Source: Bacteroidales bacterium
GTDB lineage: Bacteria; Bacteroidota; Bacteroidia; Bacteroidales; VadinHA17
Assembly: GCA_031285575.1 (NCBI GenBank)
Contig: JAITVX010000019.1
Span: forward strand, 1 to 9,535
Direction: 5' to 3'
DNA: 9,535 bases
The stretch's first letter is position 1. The number at the start of each line of letters is the position of its first letter. Of this stretch, positions 7,250 through 9,535 are shown piece after piece. Under the pieces are notes generated by a model. That model saw only the letters and a list, made by a program, of their open reading frames with translations, had not been told where the DNA came from and searched no databases. A program made the position numbers and the translations under genes.

Positions 7250-7368
7250 TTGTAAAGTCCCGATACTTCATGAGCGAAATACCGTGTTATATGTTGATAA
7301 GAAATCGGATGACAGATTCAATTGCCGTTTCTTTGCCTGCACGGTTTTCGTTTCGATGCAAAGCGTGG

Positions 7369-7399
7369 TTTGCTTTACATTCAAAAAGTTGTAACTTCG
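7369..7399 (+). promoter_or_regulatory. Bacteroidota-type promoter for rlmB
   Basis: TTTG at 7369-7372 is followed by exactly 19 bases and then TAACTTCG at 7392-7399, one base off TAnnTTTG. Transcription would start near 7406, giving a leader of about 50 bases before the ATG at 7458. It also argues against translation from the GTG at 7401, which would lie upstream of or at the transcript start. Confidence 0.6.
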
Positions 7400-7413
7400 C
7401 GTGATAAATAAAA

Positions 7414-7438
7414 ATCGCCAGACAGGCGATGTTTTTTT
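7414..7438 (+). terminator. Terminator-like hairpin within the rlmB leader
   Basis: ATCGCC (7414-7419) pairs with GGCGAT (7425-7430) around the loop AGACA, and is followed by G and seven T (7432-7438). This has the form of a short intrinsic terminator, and lies between the promoter at 7369-7399 and the ATG at 7458. No second promoter is visible after it. It could attenuate rlmB transcription or stop transcripts arriving from upstream. Confidence 0.55.
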
Positions 7439-7457
7439 ATTAAATTTAATTAATATC

Positions 7458-8198
7458 ATGCTTAAAGAAACAGATTGTATTTTCGGATTAAGGGCGGTTA
7501 TCGAGGCTATTAAAGCCGGAAAACAGATAGACCGGCTTTTAATAAAACAGGGGTTGCAGGGCGCTCTTTTTTATGAACTGATGTCGGAAGTGAAAAAACA
7601 TGACATAGTTTTTCAGTATGTGCCGCTTGAAAGGATTGAGCTTGTAACCCGCAAGAATCATCAGGGAGTTCTGGCGTGGCTGTCGGTGATAGAGTTTCAG
7701 CATGTCGCCAATATTCTGCCTTCCGTTTTCGAGGAGGGAAAAGATCCGCTGATTATAATTCTCGACAGCGTTTCCGACGTCCGTAATTTTGGTGCAATTG
7801 TGCGCACGGCAGAGTGTCTTGGAGCGCATGCAATTGTAATACCCGAAAAGGGTTCGGCCAGAATAACGGCCGACGCCGTTAAAACATCGGCCGGTGCGCT
7901 GCATGTATTTCCTGTATGCAGGGAGAAAAACCTTGCGTCGGTTGTTGAATATCTGAAAAATTCGGGGTTGAAAATTATATGCGCCGACGAAAAGGGGGGG
8001 GCAGCCGTTTCGCAACTGCAGCTTGGCGGCCCTGCCGCTTTGATAATTGGCTCGGAAGACAGGGGTATAAGCCATAATCTGCTGTCGCTTGCAGACTGCA
8101 GGGTGAAGATACCGATGGAAGGGAGTATCGATTCGCTCAATGTTTCGGTAGCGTCGGGTATTATGCTTTATGAAATTATGAGGCAGCGAAACCTGTAA
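7458..8198 (+). CDS. rlmB: 23S rRNA 2'-O-ribose methyltransferase of the SpoU/TrmH family (RlmB)
   Basis: The product transfers a methyl group from S-adenosylmethionine to a ribose 2'-OH. RlmB modifies G2251 of 23S rRNA in E. coli. Start: ATG at 7458 gives 246 residues and the family opening TDCIFGLRAVIEAIKAG. A longer frame from GTG at 7401 would begin at or before the predicted transcript start. The N-terminal RNA-binding domain (about 1-77) has the usual LERIELVTRKNHQGVLA join. The knotted SPOUT domain has motif 1, LDSVSDVRNFGAIVRTA (Asn110, Arg116), motif 2, IIGSEDRGIS (Glu200), and motif 3, IPMEGSIDSLNVSVASGI (Asn228), all intact. Motif 1 has DV where many relatives have DP. The length is normal. 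A related tRNA or rRNA target cannot be excluded, as TrmH-family members share these motifs. Its stop codon abuts the stop codon of the opposite-strand transaldolase gene. Confidence 0.9.
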   Translation: MLKETDCIFGLRAVIEAIKAGKQIDRLLIKQGLQGALFYELMSEVKKHDIVFQYVPLERIELVTRKNHQGVLAWLSVIEFQHVANILPSVFEEGKDPLIIILDSVSDVRNFGAIVRTAECLGAHAIVIPEKGSARITADAVKTSAGALHVFPVCREKNLASVVEYLKNSGLKIICADEKGGAAVSQLQLGGPAALIIGSEDRGISHNLLSLADCRVKIPMEGSIDSLNVSVASGIMLYEIMRQRNL

Positions 8199-9416
8199 TT
8201 ATCCTATTATTCCTCTTATTCTTTCGTCAAGCGCTCTCTGGTCGGCAGTAAACGCCGCCAGGCCGGCAAGCGTAAGCAGTGTGTCGGGGGCTGTTTTTTC
8301 TTCTTCAATCTTTTTTGCCCATCTCGAATGCAGGGGTATCTTTCCGTCGGAGGCAATAAAACCGTATTCTTCGGCGGTAAGAAACGGAAACATGTCGCCG
8401 CAGCCTTCTTCATGAGCAATGTTTACAAGTTCTTCGCCTGTTTTTGGTACGTTGGCCGCCATTCTTCCGGAAAACCTCAAAATATTGTCGTCAACATCCC
8501 AGAACTTTCCGACTCCCGATTTTACCGCCCGATCAAATATGCTTACCGCCTGTTTAATGTTTACTTTCCTGCTGAAGCCTGCCTGCAGTTCCTTTCTGCC
8601 CAGGGCGGCTACTTTTGGCGGCATTGTAAAAACATCGGTTCCGGCCAAAAGGTCTAACTGGTTATGGCTACGCAGGCTTGCGGCAATCAGTTTTGTTTTC
8701 CACCGGTTTTCCAGCGACAGTTCCGACACCCATTTCTGCGAAGATATAACGGCCATTTCGCCAGCTCCCGAACCGTTGCCAAGGTTATTGTCGATCATAT
8801 ATGCGCCTACCCTGCCCAGAAACACGTTGAGGTAGTCGGGCCGGGCAAGTCTTGTAACCAAAACATTCTGCCGCGCACTGAACTCAAGGGTAAAATTTAT
8901 TTTTATGCCTGCTTCCCTTAAAAGGCGTGCGCCAATAAGCCCCTCGGCGGTGTATGGAACCTTAACAATAAACCTGTCGGGGCATATATCGTGGAACCGT
9001 TTTCCATATCTCAGTATCGCCTCCGTGTCGTGTGCGGTGTCGGTATGCAGTTCAACGCTTACAAATCCGCCAAACCTGCCGGCCAGCCGCAAACCGTGCC
9101 GTGCATTGAGGATAAATGCAATCTCTTTTACCCTGTCTTCTTCAGGAAGGTCGATAATTATCTTATTGGCTTCGGAAATAAAACTGTCGTAAATTCCCTT
9201 TTGTATTTCGTTGTTAAGAAGCGTATTGTTTGTTGTAAGGGCGCTCATTTCCGCAGTCCAGTTGGCTTCAGCTTCGGCCATGTCGCCGGTATCGAGCCAG
9301 AGCTCTGTTCCTGTTCCGGCAAGAGATTCCCAGAACGGGTCTTTTTCTCCCTTAAAAGGGGTTTCATTCAGGCCTTCCCATACAAAGGCTTTTATTTTTG
9401 AAGTCGGGTCGTTCAT
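8199..9416 (-). CDS. tal: Transaldolase, long form with C-terminal extension
   Basis: Transaldolase moves a dihydroxyacetone unit between sugar phosphates (sedoheptulose 7-phosphate and glyceraldehyde 3-phosphate) in the non-oxidative pentose phosphate pathway, in the cytoplasm. Start: ATG at 9416 gives 405 residues (MNDPTSKIKAFVWEGL). A start at 9473 would fall inside the predicted promoter. Numbering from the 9416 Met, the barrel carries LDTGD (Asp42), ALTTNNTLL (Asn63), SVELH (Glu122), IVKVP with Schiff-base Lys152, INFTLEFS (Thr176) and ASLRSHNQLDLLAGTDVFTMPP. The segment that usually reads SPFxGR is NVFLGR here, so a phosphate-pocket Ser may be replaced. About 100 residues follow the barrel, including EEYGFIASDGKIPLHSRWAKKIEEEK. 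Classical transaldolases are about 210-320 residues. Aldolase activity of the fructose-6-phosphate type is an alternative, but the length argues for transaldolase. Confidence 0.85.
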   Translation of the reverse strand: MNDPTSKIKAFVWEGLNETPFKGEKDPFWESLAGTGTELWLDTGDMAEAEANWTAEMSALTTNNTLLNNEIQKGIYDSFISEANKIIIDLPEEDRVKEIAFILNARHGLRLAGRFGGFVSVELHTDTAHDTEAILRYGKRFHDICPDRFIVKVPYTAEGLIGARLLREAGIKINFTLEFSARQNVLVTRLARPDYLNVFLGRVGAYMIDNNLGNGSGAGEMAVISSQKWVSELSLENRWKTKLIAASLRSHNQLDLLAGTDVFTMPPKVAALGRKELQAGFSRKVNIKQAVSIFDRAVKSGVGKFWDVDDNILRFSGRMAANVPKTGEELVNIAHEEGCGDMFPFLTAEEYGFIASDGKIPLHSRWAKKIEEEKTAPDTLLTLAGLAAFTADQRALDERIRGIIG

Positions 9417-9470
9417 AAATGTAATTTTTAAAGTCTGAAAAAAGTGCAATCCGTGCACCGTCAATAACTG

Positions 9471-9478
9471 CAAATATA
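9471..9478 (-). promoter_or_regulatory. -7 promoter element for the transaldolase gene
   Basis: On the minus strand this reads TATATTTG, an exact match to TAnnTTTG. It lies 55 bases upstream of the ATG at 9416, giving a leader of about 48 bases. No good -33 TTTG is seen at the expected place, where the repeat copy at 9498-9535 begins. It overlaps the longer-frame start at 9473, which supports the 9416 start. Confidence 0.5.
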
Positions 9479-9497
9479 AGCTAAGTTTTAATAAACC

Positions 9498-9535
9498 TCT
9501 TCGGAAAATATGCAGATGTTATTTCAAACGCAGTA
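9498..9535 (+). repeat. Dispersed intergenic repeat arm, cut by the window edge
   Basis: This arm matches the reverse complement of 7202-7240 at 37 of 39 aligned columns, including an identical run of 18 bases (TCTTCGGAAAATATGCAG) and a second identical run of 13. One base is missing and one differs. The match is still running at the window edge, so the element continues outside. It lies directly upstream of the transaldolase promoter. Confidence 0.75.

Noticed and set aside
7401..7457. N-terminal extension of RlmB from the GTG at 7401
   Set aside because: The extra 19 residues do not resemble the family, and the GTG lies at or before the predicted transcript start and ahead of the leader hairpin.

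Overview
The window looks like chromosome from a member of the Bacteroidota, probably Bacteroidales-like. The evidence is a FISUMP-domain lipoprotein, a PafA-type phosphatase homologue, Bacteroidota-style promoters (TAnnTTTG, sometimes with TTTG about 19 bases upstream), weak or absent Shine-Dalgarno sequences, and A/T-rich intergenic DNA. The genus cannot be named from this sequence.

Layout, left to right. Positions 2-124 are the end of a gene that resembles a transposase tail, followed by about 460 bases without a convincing gene. A secreted alkaline-phosphatase-superfamily protein lies on the minus strand (588-2246). Several residues that normally bind metal in this family are changed in it. 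Next come a good plus-strand promoter (2514-2544), two overlapping hairpins that cannot form together (2591-2668), and a decayed IS1-type transposase spread over several frames (2712-3432). Two plus-strand lipoprotein genes follow: a fibronectin-III-like/FISUMP protein (3569-4609) and an Ig-like lipoprotein of unknown function (4750-5658). A clear intrinsic terminator closes this block (5683-5706).

The right half is housekeeping: holB (DNA polymerase III delta', minus), rlmB (23S rRNA 2'-O-methyltransferase, plus) and a long transaldolase (minus). rlmB and the transaldolase gene converge with no bases between their stop codons. The rlmB leader holds a promoter and then a terminator-like hairpin ahead of the ATG, which suggests attenuation or premature termination.

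The intergenic gaps of the right half share a dispersed repeat. Two near-identical arms (7202-7249 inverted, 9498-9535 direct), one diverged copy (5762-5798) and one weaker copy (7014-7036) are visible. The pair at 7014 and 7249 brackets a 236-base, hairpin-rich, non-coding element resembling a MITE. This repeat family, the altered phosphatase site and the two leader structures are the points most worth following. No complete new multigene system is evident, and no CRISPR array, tRNA or rRNA was seen.
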